This document shows, piece after piece, positions 17,630 to 26,005 of a stretch of 64,000 nucleotides of DNA. The notes beneath the pieces were generated by a model that was not told where the DNA came from, did not search any database, and saw nothing but the letters and a program-made list of their open reading frames with translations. Location of the stretch: assembly GCA_016840515.1 (NCBI GenBank), contig JAEOSF010000010.1, positions 1-64,000 of the forward strand, read 5' to 3'. This stretch comes from Candidatus Borrarchaeum yapensis. GTDB taxonomy: Archaea; Asgardarchaeota; Sifarchaeia; Borrarchaeales; Borrarchaeaceae. Position 1 is the stretch's first letter; each line of letters begins with the position of its first letter. The position numbers and the translations under genes are program-made.

Positions 17630-18036
17630 TTGTTTATCACCTTTTTCGTCCTGTTGCCTGTCATCCTTAGCCCTCATCTGAGGCGTGGGACCTCTCAGGT
17701 TTAGTCTCATGCACAAGAACGTGTACTCCGCGTGGTGCGAAGAACAGTCCGACTTGTTACTTGTATTAAATTCAGTGGTTATAAAACCTGATATCATAAC
17801 CCTTTGCATTTTTTTGACCTCTGTTTTAAAAACTCTAAATGCCCGCTTCAGTCGTTCCCATTCAGAATGCCAATCCATGATGCGTGGCATACACCATCAA
17901 TATTAAAACTCAGAAATTTGCTTATAAAGAAGGTAAGAGGAGCCGAAATCAACCCTTTTTCCGCTTAAAGGTTTATGTAATTAGAAATCCATGTAGATGG
18001 TAAGAATTATTCTTGATATATAGGTAAGTGGGGCGG

Positions 18037-18360
18037 ATGGGACAGGAGTTTGTAACGGTTAAAGGCAAAAAAATTTGTGTTGAGAAAGGTAGATTACTTT
18101 TCCTTGAAACCGAAATTGCGAATATTACCAAAATTGAAGGTTTGGAGAACCTCACCAGCCTTGAACATCTTGACTTTGAGTTTCAGCAGATTGATGAACT
18201 CAAGGGCTTGGAACACCTTACCAGCCTCCAAAGAATTGATCTTGCTGGGAATCCGATAAGGGATGACGAGAAGCACTTTATAAGTATCGGGTTGAAAGAC
18301 GCACAAGAAATGGTAAAATACTGCCAAGAAAAGGTTAAGAAATCAAAGGAAGGCGGTTAA
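18037..18360 (+). CDS. Short leucine-rich-repeat protein
   Basis: 107 residues. After a beta-rich start (FVTVKGKKICVEKGRLLFLE) come leucine-rich repeats of about 22 residues: ITKIEGLENLTSLEHLDFEF, then IDELKGLEHLTSLQRIDLAG and an NPI end-cap, followed by a charged helix (KDAQEMVKYCQEKVKKSKEG). This is the SDS22-like LRR type used for protein binding. ATG 18037 is preferred; GTG 18028 in the same frame is possible. The partner is unknown; the gene is isolated between two intergenic stretches. Confidence 0.75.
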   Translation: MGQEFVTVKGKKICVEKGRLLFLETEIANITKIEGLENLTSLEHLDFEFQQIDELKGLEHLTSLQRIDLAGNPIRDDEKHFISIGLKDAQEMVKYCQEKVKKSKEGG

Positions 18361-18701
18361 AGGCAATAAAGGAGTGGGGCATTTTCCTCTTATTTTCCCA
18401 TCTTATTCAAAGTAATAAAGTTAATACTTGATGTAAGCCCTGATTAGAAATAAGTATGAAAGTTTTTTTTGATTATCAATGATGTTAAGACAGCTTATGG
18501 AATAAATACATATCTATTTTGTTTTTCAAAACATATAGCTCTAAATATAATCTTAAAATGCAGACACATTGAATAAAACCGAGTATGAATGAATGATAAT
18601 GAACAATTATTACGTAAGAATTCTTATATTTACGAAATCCCTTTTTAGTCCAATTTATTTAAAAAAAAGAATAAAAAAATCTATAGGTGGATGTTAAAAA
18701 A
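18361..18701. other. Intergenic region upstream of AOR
   Basis: 341 strongly A+T-rich bases. It should contain the promoter of the aldehyde oxidoreductase gene, but A/T runs prevent naming one TATA box. No open frame of interest. Confidence 0.4.
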
Positions 18702-20606
18702 ATGACATTTGGTGGTTATTGGGGTAAGATACTCCGTGTGAATTTAACCACAAAGGAAGTTTCAGTTCAAGAGTTTAATGAGGCATTTGCCCGAAAATGG
18801 CTTGGTGGTGTAGGTTTGGCTGTAAAGATCTGTTATGATGAGATCCCAGCAGAAGCTGACCCCTTAGGCCCTGAAAATCTATTTGTCTATGCATGTGGAC
18901 CTTTTCAAGGATATACTGCCATCCAAGGTTCAGGACGTTTTGCTGTCTGTGGGAAGTCACCATTGACAGGTATTTGGGGTCAATCAACAGGTGGTGGTCA
19001 TTCTGCAGAAGAACTCAAGCGTGCAGGGTTTGATGCAGTAGTAGTAAGCGGTGCCTCTGATAAACCAGTTTATATTTATGTAAATGACGGAAATGTCGAA
19101 ATAAAAGATGCCAGTCACCTTTGGGGTAAAGATGCAGGTGAGACAGAGGACCTTCTGAAAAAGGAACTTAGTGACAAAGTTCGTGTAGTGCCAATTGGCC
19201 CCGCAGGCGAAAACCTTGTTAAATATGCTGGGGTTATTACTGAGAAAGGTCATGGTTGTGCAGGTCGTATGGGCATGGGTGCTATCATGGGTAGTAAAAA
19301 ACTCAAAGCGTTAGTTTTTCGAGGCACAATGAAACAGCCAATCGCAAATCCGGAAGAACTCAAGAAACTGAACAAGGAACTCCTTCCAGTAATTCAAGAA
19401 AACGATTTTGCAAAAATGAACAGATCAGATGGACAGGCAATGGCTGTTATTCCAAGAGAAGAAAACAGTCTTTTGCCAATGGGCAATTTCAAAGTTGGAG
19501 TATGGAAAGAAGGCGCCCGTAAAATTGGTGCCGCAGGCGGAGAGTTCAATGAAGTGCTTAAACCACAACCAGATTCCTGTTCATACTGCATAGTGGGTTG
19601 TCATAGAAGAGTTATTATTAATGAGGGCGGACCTTATGATATGGACGGCTATGGGCCTGAATATGAGACTTTAGGTATGATGGGCTCTGATTGTCTTGTT
19701 GATAATCTTAAAGCAATCAATTATGCAGCACATTTGTGCAATTTATACGGCTTAGATACTATTGATTTCGGTGGTGTTTGTGCTTTTGCTATGGATGCCT
19801 ATGAAAACGGTATTATCAAGAACGAAGATTTAGGCTTTGAATTACCGTTTGGTGATGGCGATGCTATGATTAAACTTGTAGATCTCATTGCTTTCCGAAA
19901 AAACGAAATGGGTAAGCTATTAGGCGAGGGACTTAAAGTAGCTAGCGAAAAATTGGGCTGTCCAGAACTAGCAGTACAAGTCAACAACGCTGTAATCCCC
20001 GCACATGACCCCAGATCATTCTTCTCAATGTCAGTAACTTACGCTGTTGGTTCACGCGGTCCCTGTCATGTAACTGGTTTCTCTGAAGCGGCTGAACTTG
20101 GTGTACCCTTACCAGAATTCAATCTAACAGATGTTCCACTTGATCGTTTCTCAGACAAACAGAAAGGTCTTGCAGCCTTAGCGTGGATGGACTTCTCTAT
20201 GTTCGATGACGCTCTAATAGTATGTCTCTTCTATGACTTCTCAGGATATACAACTCAAATTAAGGTTGATTTCCTTAAAGCAGTAACTGGCTGGGAAGAC
20301 TATACTACAACAGAAGCGTTAGTTGAGCTTGGTGGAAGAATCAATCAAATGTGTAGAATGTTCAATCTCAAACAGGGTCTCATCCCAGAGAAAGATGATA
20401 TTCTTCCACCAAGAATGTTTGAACCTCTTGAAGAAGGTGGCGCAGCAGGAGCAGATCTCAAACCAGTCTTTGAAAAAATGAGGGCAGAGTACTATAGTGA
20501 ACGTGGATGGACTGCACAAGGCATACCTTCTCCAGAGACTCTGAAACGATTTGGATTAGACTTTGCAGTAGCCGATATCGACAAATTACCAGCAAACAAG
20601 GCGTAA
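18702..20606 (+). CDS. aor: Tungsten aldehyde:ferredoxin oxidoreductase family
   Basis: 634 residues from ATG 18702, preceded by AGGTGGATG (GTG 18687 is in frame but lies in that ribosome site). MTFGGYWGKILRVNLT is the standard AOR start. The 4Fe-4S ligands are Cys293, 296 and 300 (CSYCIVGC) and Cys508 (DALIVCLF), at the positions of Pyrococcus AOR; LYGLDTIDFGG contributes to tungstopterin binding. The enzyme oxidises aldehydes to acids with ferredoxin as acceptor. Two small genes follow 45 bases downstream, one ending in Gly-Gly, which may serve pterin sulfur transfer. Confidence 0.94.
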   Translation: MTFGGYWGKILRVNLTTKEVSVQEFNEAFARKWLGGVGLAVKICYDEIPAEADPLGPENLFVYACGPFQGYTAIQGSGRFAVCGKSPLTGIWGQSTGGGHSAEELKRAGFDAVVVSGASDKPVYIYVNDGNVEIKDASHLWGKDAGETEDLLKKELSDKVRVVPIGPAGENLVKYAGVITEKGHGCAGRMGMGAIMGSKKLKALVFRGTMKQPIANPEELKKLNKELLPVIQENDFAKMNRSDGQAMAVIPREENSLLPMGNFKVGVWKEGARKIGAAGGEFNEVLKPQPDSCSYCIVGCHRRVIINEGGPYDMDGYGPEYETLGMMGSDCLVDNLKAINYAAHLCNLYGLDTIDFGGVCAFAMDAYENGIIKNEDLGFELPFGDGDAMIKLVDLIAFRKNEMGKLLGEGLKVASEKLGCPELAVQVNNAVIPAHDPRSFFSMSVTYAVGSRGPCHVTGFSEAAELGVPLPEFNLTDVPLDRFSDKQKGLAALAWMDFSMFDDALIVCLFYDFSGYTTQIKVDFLKAVTGWEDYTTTEALVELGGRINQMCRMFNLKQGLIPEKDDILPPRMFEPLEEGGAAGADLKPVFEKMRAEYYSERGWTAQGIPSPETLKRFGLDFAVADIDKLPANKA

Positions 20607-20650
20607 AGCCTTCCTTTTTTCTTTATTTTCAAATGGAGGGGTATTTTGCA

Positions 20651-20818
20651 ATGGTAAAAATAACTGTCAAGGAATGGAAAGAAAAACATGGTTATACCTC
20701 AAGAAATTATTTAATAGATCTAAAAAACAAGACTACTCTTAGAGAAAACGATATGATCAACGAAGATGCAAAAGAAGACGTAGATATAAAAGTCTATACA
20801 CTTTACCCTGGCGGTTAA
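20651..20818 (+). CDS. 55-residue protein ending Gly-Gly, possible minimal MoaD-like protein
   Basis: MVKITVKEWKEKHGY starts a 55-residue protein that ends TLYPGG. The pattern of a beta hairpin (YLIDLKNKTTL), acidic turn and final strand DIKVYTLYPGG resembles the C-terminal half of MoaD/ThiS beta-grasp proteins, whose Gly-Gly end is adenylated and thiolated. It is much shorter than MoaD (about 80). A good ribosome site GGAGGGG precedes it, 45 bases after the AOR stop, so cotranscription with AOR is likely. The beta-grasp call is inference. Confidence 0.6.
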   Translation: MVKITVKEWKEKHGYTSRNYLIDLKNKTTLRENDMINEDAKEDVDIKVYTLYPGG

Positions 20819-20911
20819 TTTCTTACTTATTTCTTATTTTATAAGAAAGTTCTCAAAAGGTCTTATTTCTTAAGTATAAGTAATACTGTAAACTAAAAAG
20901 GGATATAAGCC

Positions 20912-21079
20912 ATGGTAAAGATAGCTGTCAAGGAATGGAAAGAAAGACATGGCTATAATCCATTAATGTATTATTTATTGGATCTTAACAACAACACTGC
21001 TCTTAGAAATGATGATTTAATAGATGAAGATGCAAGAGAAGGTGTTGATGTAAAGGTTATAAGGCTTCATCTAAGTTAA
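20912..21079 (+). CDS. 55-residue paralogue of the AOR-linked small protein, without Gly-Gly
   Basis: MVKIAVKEWKERHGYNPLMY opens a 55-residue protein that aligns end to end with the 20651-20818 product (ALRNDDLIDEDAREGVDVKV against TLRENDMINEDAKEDVDIKV) but ends RLHLS instead of YPGG. AAGGGA precedes the ATG. A tandem duplicate in which the terminal Gly-Gly has been lost, so it cannot be activated in the MoaD/ThiS way; it may be a structural partner or a diverging copy. It lies convergent with the amrS gene. Confidence 0.6.
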   Translation: MVKIAVKEWKERHGYNPLMYYLLDLNNNTALRNDDLIDEDAREGVDVKVIRLHLS

Positions 21080-21116
21080 ATAAGTCTTAAGAACAGAGAT
21101 CAGTTTCATAAGTTAG

Positions 21117-22124
21117 TCATAATCCAATTCCATCAATTTTTGCATTACAATTGTAACAGATGCCGTTTTTAATCTCGTTTTTTGCCACATGGAAACCCCA
21201 TCTTTGAATGAGCAGTTCGCCACAATTATAACAATGCGTGTTCTCACCTCGTCCAATATTTCCTAGGTATACATATCTTAACCCTCCCTCTAAACCAATC
21301 TTTTGTGCTTTTTCTAGAGTGCTTACAGGAGTTGACGGTTTGTCGGTGAGTTTATATGTTGGACGAAATGCGGAGACGTGCCAAGGCGTTTTTTCCCCGA
21401 TCTCCTCACGAATAAATTGAACTATCTCTCTCAATTCCTCTTCAGAATCATTGAGTTCTGGGATTACTAATGTTGTAATTTCAATCCATATTCCTAGTTC
21501 TTTGTGAAGTCTAATTGAATCTAATACAGGCTGAAGTTTTGCACCACAAATTTCTTTGTAAAAAAATTCGGTCATCGCTTTTAAATCAATATTTGCAGCG
21601 TCCAAATATGGCGCAATTTCATGCAAGGCTTCTTTTGAAATATATCCGTTTGTTACGAAGATATTTTTTATTCCTTCTTTCGTAGCCAACTTTGCAATGT
21701 CATAGGCGTATTCAAAAAATATTGTTGGTTCAGTGTAGGTGTATGCAATAGACTTGCATCTATTTCGTTTGGCATCTGCAACAATTTTCTCTGGAGATAT
21801 ATCCATCCCTTCAATGCGCTTCTGATCTTTTGGCTTTTGAGAAATGTCATAATTTTGACAATGTTTACACCGAAAATTACACCCTACTGTAGCGATCGAA
21901 TATGCAGTAGAGCCAGGGTAAAAATGGAATAACGGTTTTTTCTCGATGGGGTCTACGCTGCGGGAAATAAGTTGACCATAAACAAGCGAATATAATGTTC
22001 CTTGCTTATTTTCTCTAACTCCACATACTCCTCGTTTAGTGTCCTTAATTATGCAATAATGATTACATAGTATGCAACGCACAGTTTCATTTTCTAACTT
22101 CTCATACATCATGGCTTCTTTCAT
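21117..22124 (-). CDS. amrS: AmmeMemoRadiSam system radical SAM enzyme (AmrS)
   Basis: 335 residues. N-terminal zinc-like cluster CILCNHYCIIKDTKRGVCGV, then LYSLVYGQLISRSVDPIEKK and the radical SAM motif GCNFRCKHCQNYDIS (C-x3-C-x2-C). A C-terminal zinc ribbon (HCYNCGELL ... GICYNCNAKI) ends the protein. The family is widespread in archaea, encoded with Memo and AMMECR1 proteins elsewhere; none of those are here. The substrate is not established. Start at 22124 or the nearby Met residues (MKEAMMYEKL). Confidence 0.88.
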   Translation of the reverse strand: MKEAMMYEKLENETVRCILCNHYCIIKDTKRGVCGVRENKQGTLYSLVYGQLISRSVDPIEKKPLFHFYPGSTAYSIATVGCNFRCKHCQNYDISQKPKDQKRIEGMDISPEKIVADAKRNRCKSIAYTYTEPTIFFEYAYDIAKLATKEGIKNIFVTNGYISKEALHEIAPYLDAANIDLKAMTEFFYKEICGAKLQPVLDSIRLHKELGIWIEITTLVIPELNDSEEELREIVQFIREEIGEKTPWHVSAFRPTYKLTDKPSTPVSTLEKAQKIGLEGGLRYVYLGNIGRGENTHCYNCGELLIQRWGFHVAKNEIKNGICYNCNAKIDGIGL

Positions 22125-22269
22125 TTTTTCCGCCTGTTTCGAAGTTTACTTGATTCAATATTATATACATCATTAGATTTATAACTCAACTTGGCATTAA
22201 GACTCCTCTATGCTTTGTGTAGTATAGCTCAGCTGAATATATGTGCACACATTTGGGGTGAATTACATC

Positions 22270-23034
22270 GTGGATACACAGCTTGTGGACACCCATGCTC
22301 ATTTACAAAGTACTCGTTATAACAATGATCTCGAATCAGTTATTTCTAGAATTCAACAAGCAAATATGAAGGTCATTGTTATTGGATGGGATTTAGAGTC
22401 TAGTCAGAGAGCAATAGAACTCGCCTCTCAATATGAGTTCTTTTATGCAACGGTGGGACTCTCTCATTATAGTGCAAACGATATGAATGATGATCTGTTA
22501 AATAATCTTTCTCAATTGGCACAAAAAGAAGGAGTGGTAGCTATAGGTGAAACTGGACTCGATTATTATCGCATGGCAGCACCGATTCCTTCTCAACAAA
22601 GTCTTTTTCGTGCACAAATTCAATTGGCATTATCATTATCATTACCAATAGTTATTCACGATCGAGATGCCCATAAAGATATAGTAAATATTTTGAAGGA
22701 AGAAGAAGCCCACAAAGGAGTAATTCACTGTTTTAGTGGAGACGAAGATATGCTTAAGGAAGTACTTGAAATTGACTTTTATATATCTCTATCTGGCATA
22801 ATCACCTTTTCCAAACCTCTTGCTCAACTTATAAAACAAATACCACTTGACCGGCTTCTTGTTGAGACAGATAGTCCTTATCTAGCACCAGTACCCAAGC
22901 GTGGCAAAAGAAATGAACCTAGTTATCTTAAATTTATTGTTCAAAAGATTTCAGAGATTTTAAACTTAACTTACGAAGAAGTCGTTCAAATAAATGAAAC
23001 GAATGCTAACAATTTATTCAAGCTTAAAGACTAA
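22270..23034 (+). CDS. tatD: TatD-family metal-dependent deoxyribonuclease
   Basis: 254 residues from GTG 22270, preceded by GGGGTGAA; the open frame reaches 22243. Metal ligands are visible in order: LVDTHAHL, AIGETGLDYYR, VIHDRDAH, GVIHCFSGD and LVETDSPYLAP. The family has 3'-5' DNase activity and roles in DNA repair or D-aminoacyl-tRNA turnover. It is divergent from amrS; AlaX lies convergent on the other side. Confidence 0.9.
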   Translation: MDTQLVDTHAHLQSTRYNNDLESVISRIQQANMKVIVIGWDLESSQRAIELASQYEFFYATVGLSHYSANDMNDDLLNNLSQLAQKEGVVAIGETGLDYYRMAAPIPSQQSLFRAQIQLALSLSLPIVIHDRDAHKDIVNILKEEEAHKGVIHCFSGDEDMLKEVLEIDFYISLSGIITFSKPLAQLIKQIPLDRLLVETDSPYLAPVPKRGKRNEPSYLKFIVQKISEILNLTYEEVVQINETNANNLFKLKD

Positions 23035-23080
23035 TACAGTATTTTATTTCATTGTCTAAGATTAAATCATAGAAATAATA

Positions 23081-23803
23081 TTAGTCGATCAGGCGGAAAT
23101 AAACTCTACGATTATTTTTTCCTTTATTTTCTGCTTTTATGAATTCTATTTGACCAACTTCTTTTAGATTGTGCACATGTGTGCCGCCATCCGCTTGTTT
23201 ATCGATGCCTTCTATTTCAACTATTCGTAGTTTTGGAAGGTTTGGTGGAAAAGCACCTGCCATCCGTGAGACAGTAGGAATTTTCATTGCTTCATCGTAG
23301 GTCAAATCATACCATTTAACAGGAATATCTTGTAAGAAAAGTTTGTTTGCCCTATCAATATAGCTTAAGAAGACTTCTTTGTTAAATTCTTTAAGATTGA
23401 AATCAAATCTTGTTTTCTCCAGAGTAATCTGATTGCCTGTAATGAGTGTCCCCGTGTCTTCACAGAGAATTGCAGCTAACGTGTGTGCTGCTGTGTGGCT
23501 TCGCATGAACTTAAAGCGTCTATCCCAATCGATTTGACATTTTATTTTATCCCCAGGTTGTAATCCTGACTCACTTACTTCATGAGAAATTTCACCTGAG
23601 AATTTGCCAGTATAAATCACTGGAAATACTTCTTCATTTCGGATCATTTTACCTGTGTCATGTAATTGTCCACCGCCTTTAGGATAGAATATTGTTTGGT
23701 CAAGAACCACGTATTTATCTTCTTTGACACTTACAACGGCAGCGTTGCATTCTTGAAGGTAACTGTCCTCTAAATATAATGCTTTGGTCATGTTATTCAC
23801 CAC
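23081..23803 (-). CDS. alaX: Alanyl-tRNA editing protein AlaX
   Basis: 240 residues, medium-length AlaX. Zinc-binding HxxxH is in RSHTAAHTL, and the second motif is ADGGTHVHNLKEVGQI, where the Cys of AlaRS is replaced by Asp as in many AlaX proteins. The N-terminal segment FYPKGGGQLHDTG matches the glycine-rich OB part of the AlaRS editing domain. It hydrolyses mischarged Ser-tRNA(Ala) or Gly-tRNA(Ala) in trans. Confidence 0.92.
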   Translation of the reverse strand: MVNNMTKALYLEDSYLQECNAAVVSVKEDKYVVLDQTIFYPKGGGQLHDTGKMIRNEEVFPVIYTGKFSGEISHEVSESGLQPGDKIKCQIDWDRRFKFMRSHTAAHTLAAILCEDTGTLITGNQITLEKTRFDFNLKEFNKEVFLSYIDRANKLFLQDIPVKWYDLTYDEAMKIPTVSRMAGAFPPNLPKLRIVEIEGIDKQADGGTHVHNLKEVGQIEFIKAENKGKNNRRVYFRLID

Positions 23804-23975
23804 TTTAGACGATTAAAACAGACTTTGTCTAAATTCAAAGAACTAAAATGTATTTGTGATCTTCAAGGAAACTCGACTTAATTATGTTTTCGATCTTAGT
23901 TATGTTTTTTTCGGTCTTCAATAATTTTGTTCCAATCTGTAAGTATTAACTCTAAAAAATCTTTCACTTCTCCAA

Positions 23976-24013
23976 GCCAAGGAAGCTCCTACCCTTAGGG
24001 TAGGGAGGAATTG
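23976..24013 (+). mobile_element. IS605-like end hairpin relic
   Basis: GGAAGCTCCTACCC-TTA-GGGTAGGGAGGAATTGA: a nine-pair stem preceded by GGAAGC, as in the 3' end of TnpB omega RNA and IS605 right ends. It sits in the noncoding interval upstream of alaX (minus strand), with no transposase frame beside it. Confidence 0.5.
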
Positions 24014-24099
24014 AGGGAGGGTTTCACTTTTATCAATGTCTCTCCTCCTTTAAATTCCTTGTTTCTATTAAATCAAAAATCGATTAATTAAAAGAAGGT

Positions 24100-24335
24100 A
24101 TGATAGCACGGTTAAAAGAAACGAAAAAAACGATTGTGAACGTTGCCTCATATATCCTGTGAAAATTAATGCCATTTCTCGCGAAGAAAATATTGTTATT
24201 ATTGAAGTTGATTCGCTAGAGGAACTAACAATGATTGCAGAAGGCTTTAAAAAACCACTTCTTCATGATGAAACTCATTATCTCGTTATTTTTGACAAAG
24301 AAATTTATTATAGAACTAAAAATGTTGATTTGTGA
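24100..24335 (+). pseudogene. Small CxxC protein gene with a frameshift at an A7 run
   Basis: ATG 24100 follows AAGAAGG and opens MIARLKETKK; the frame then hits a stop (24162-24164). In the next frame, directly after the seven-A run at 24124-24130, DCERCLIYPVKINAISREEN continues without stop to DKEIYYRTKNVDL and TGA 24335. One extra A would give a single protein of 78 residues with a CxxC motif. The downstream part has good coding character (alternating hydrophobic strands). Either a sequencing or assembly error, a real frameshift mutation, or programmed frameshifting. The family is not recognised. Confidence 0.55.
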
Positions 24336-24369
24336 AAGAAAGCCTATCAAGTTTTTAATGACATTTAAA

Positions 24370-24501
24370 TTATTCTTCTTTCTTGGATTCGCAAGCTTTT
24401 ACTAGGCGAGCATATTCAGCGGCATTTAATTCTTTTCTCGCCAATTTAAGGCATTCCTTGATCATATCTTCTTTTTCGCCATCCTGAGATTTGTTCGTCA
24501 T
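24370..24501 (-). CDS. Small acidic-basic helical protein, 43 residues
   Basis: MTNKSQDGEKEDMIKECLKL followed by ARKELNAAEYARLVKACESK and KEE: an amphipathic helical protein with two cysteines at residues 17 and 38. GAGG lies nine bases before the ATG. It has no stop-rich alternative frames and codon use like its neighbours. I do not recognise it; it could be a small regulator or modifier. It is convergent with the frameshifted gene at 24100-24335. Confidence 0.45.
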   Translation of the reverse strand: MTNKSQDGEKEDMIKECLKLARKELNAAEYARLVKACESKKEE

Positions 24502-24650
24502 AACTAACCCTCAGTTCTTTAAAGATATTTGATTACAAAAGATTTTCGCTTGAGGTGAATAGCAAAGGTCTTTAAATGATCAAAAATCGGTAAAGCACTA
24601 AATCTATCCTATTAAATTTTGATAGGTGATTCCTTAATGACCAGGAGTAG

Positions 24651-25043
24651 TCATTCCACATGATAAACCATACCCTGACATGATGCAATCAGTTTATCAT
24701 TTTCTTGATTCTTAACATTAATTTGATAAACTGCAATTCTTTTGCCAAAATGTATTTGTTTTGCTTCTGCTTCGAGCAAATCTCCTAGTTTGGAAGGTCT
24801 ATGATAATTTATATTCATCTGGATTGCCACTGCAGTTATTCCATGAGAATTCGAAGCAAGTGCGAAGGCTTGGTCCGCTAAAGAAAAAATCGCACCTCCA
24901 TGGGCAACTCCATGAAAATTCAAATGATTTTCAGCTATCTGCATTTGAATTTTTGCATATCCTTCCGCAAGTTGATTAATTTGAACATCTAAAAATTTTG
25001 AAAACGGATCTGACTTATTTCTTAAATTGTCAATATGAGACAC
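24651..25043 (-). CDS. Hotdog-fold thioesterase, PaaI-like
   Basis: 130 residues, usual length. The hotdog core shows LNFHGVAHGGAIFSLADQAF, the active-site motif of PaaI-type acyl-CoA thioesterases (His in HGGAIFSLAD region), followed by ITAVAIQMNINYHRPSKLGD and the last strands. It hydrolyses CoA thioesters, likely aromatic or short-chain. It is monocistronic as far as can be seen. Confidence 0.88.
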   Translation of the reverse strand: MSHIDNLRNKSDPFSKFLDVQINQLAEGYAKIQMQIAENHLNFHGVAHGGAIFSLADQAFALASNSHGITAVAIQMNINYHRPSKLGDLLEAEAKQIHFGKRIAVYQINVKNQENDKLIASCQGMVYHVE

Positions 25044-25220
25044 AAAACCACCCTTTCAATCAAAGATATTTTTTATCTCTTCGCAGCAATTCATCCTCTC
25101 AACAATTTGGGGGATCTTCTTGCGACTTGGTAATAAAACAATAAAAAAGGGAAAAAGAAAGCCTGTATAAAAAAAATCAGGCAACATTAATTTTCGAAAT
25201 TATTCACGGCTTGTTATATA

Positions 25221-25763
25221 TTAATATCTTCGTCGTCGGTTGTATCCGCCGCCACCGCGATCGCCGCCGCCACCGCCGCCACCGCCGTATCGGCTGTAGC
25301 CACCGCCGCCACCGCGTGGTCGACCGCCGCCACCGCCGCGTCTAAATCTAGGAGGCTGCTCAAAAAACCTTTCTGAAAGATTATTCTCTGTATTTGCTGT
25401 GATATCTTCTTCTGTTTCTTCAATAGAACCATATCTACCGATATTAAGCCGTAAACTGTTTTTAAACACATTACAGTAACCATTTGAAATCTTGAGTGCG
25501 CTATCAACGCTTACTCGGTCAATATCATCGTTCCAAAGTGTTAAGAAAATGACTCCTGTGTCGTCACCGACTAAAGCTTCAGTTACTCTATTGACTGACC
25601 CATCTTTTCTACTTGTTACTTCTCGTGCTTCGTTCAATTCAACTACTTTTACTTTGACGTTGACCTTGCGACTTCGCGGGCCAAGGTCTGAAACAGACAT
25701 CATAATTTCTTCTGATGATTCTTCTGTTTCTTCTCGTTCTTCATCCATGGACATTTTATTCAC
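25221..25763 (-). CDS. OB-fold ssDNA/RNA-binding protein with RGG tail
   Basis: 180 residues in three parts: an acidic start (1-24, EEREETEESSEE), an OB fold (about 30-115; VSDLGPRSRKVNVKVKVVEL and the typical VGDDTGVIFLTLWNDDID) like archaeal RPA/SSB and human SOSS-B1, and a Gly/Arg tail (139-180) made of RGGGGG, GGYSRYGG and RRRRY blocks. The tail resembles eukaryotic RGG boxes that bind RNA or drive condensation. Probably a nucleic-acid chaperone or single-strand binding protein. Confidence 0.85.
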   Translation of the reverse strand: MNKMSMDEEREETEESSEEIMMSVSDLGPRSRKVNVKVKVVELNEAREVTSRKDGSVNRVTEALVGDDTGVIFLTLWNDDIDRVSVDSALKISNGYCNVFKNSLRLNIGRYGSIEETEEDITANTENNLSERFFEQPPRFRRGGGGGRPRGGGGGYSRYGGGGGGGGDRGGGGYNRRRRY

Positions 25764-26005
25764 CTAAACTATTAAAACTTACAAAAAAAGACAAACTTAC
25801 TTAAAACTCACCAATTAGTCCTGTAAATTCCTTTTTCTGTATTCTTTTCATGGCATCGAATTTTTTCTTTTGTAAAAAAAAAGAGTTTCCGATGTACATG
25901 GTTTTGTAAAATGACGAGCTGAGGCTTTTAAGTTTTTCTATTTTAAACACAATCTATTTAGACATTTGAAGAATTGTTTTACTTCAATATTTTTGAACTC
26001 TTAAT

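Noticed and set aside
17630-17890. Open frame extending the GIY-YIG gene upstream by 87 codons
   Set aside because: The added part has no family pattern and the family is about 95 residues; a ribosome site directly precedes GTG 17629, so the extension is taken as chance.
25240-25350. GCC/ACC tandem-like repeat suggesting a microsatellite
   Set aside because: It encodes the Gly/Arg tail of the OB-fold protein in frame, so it is coding low complexity rather than an independent repeat.
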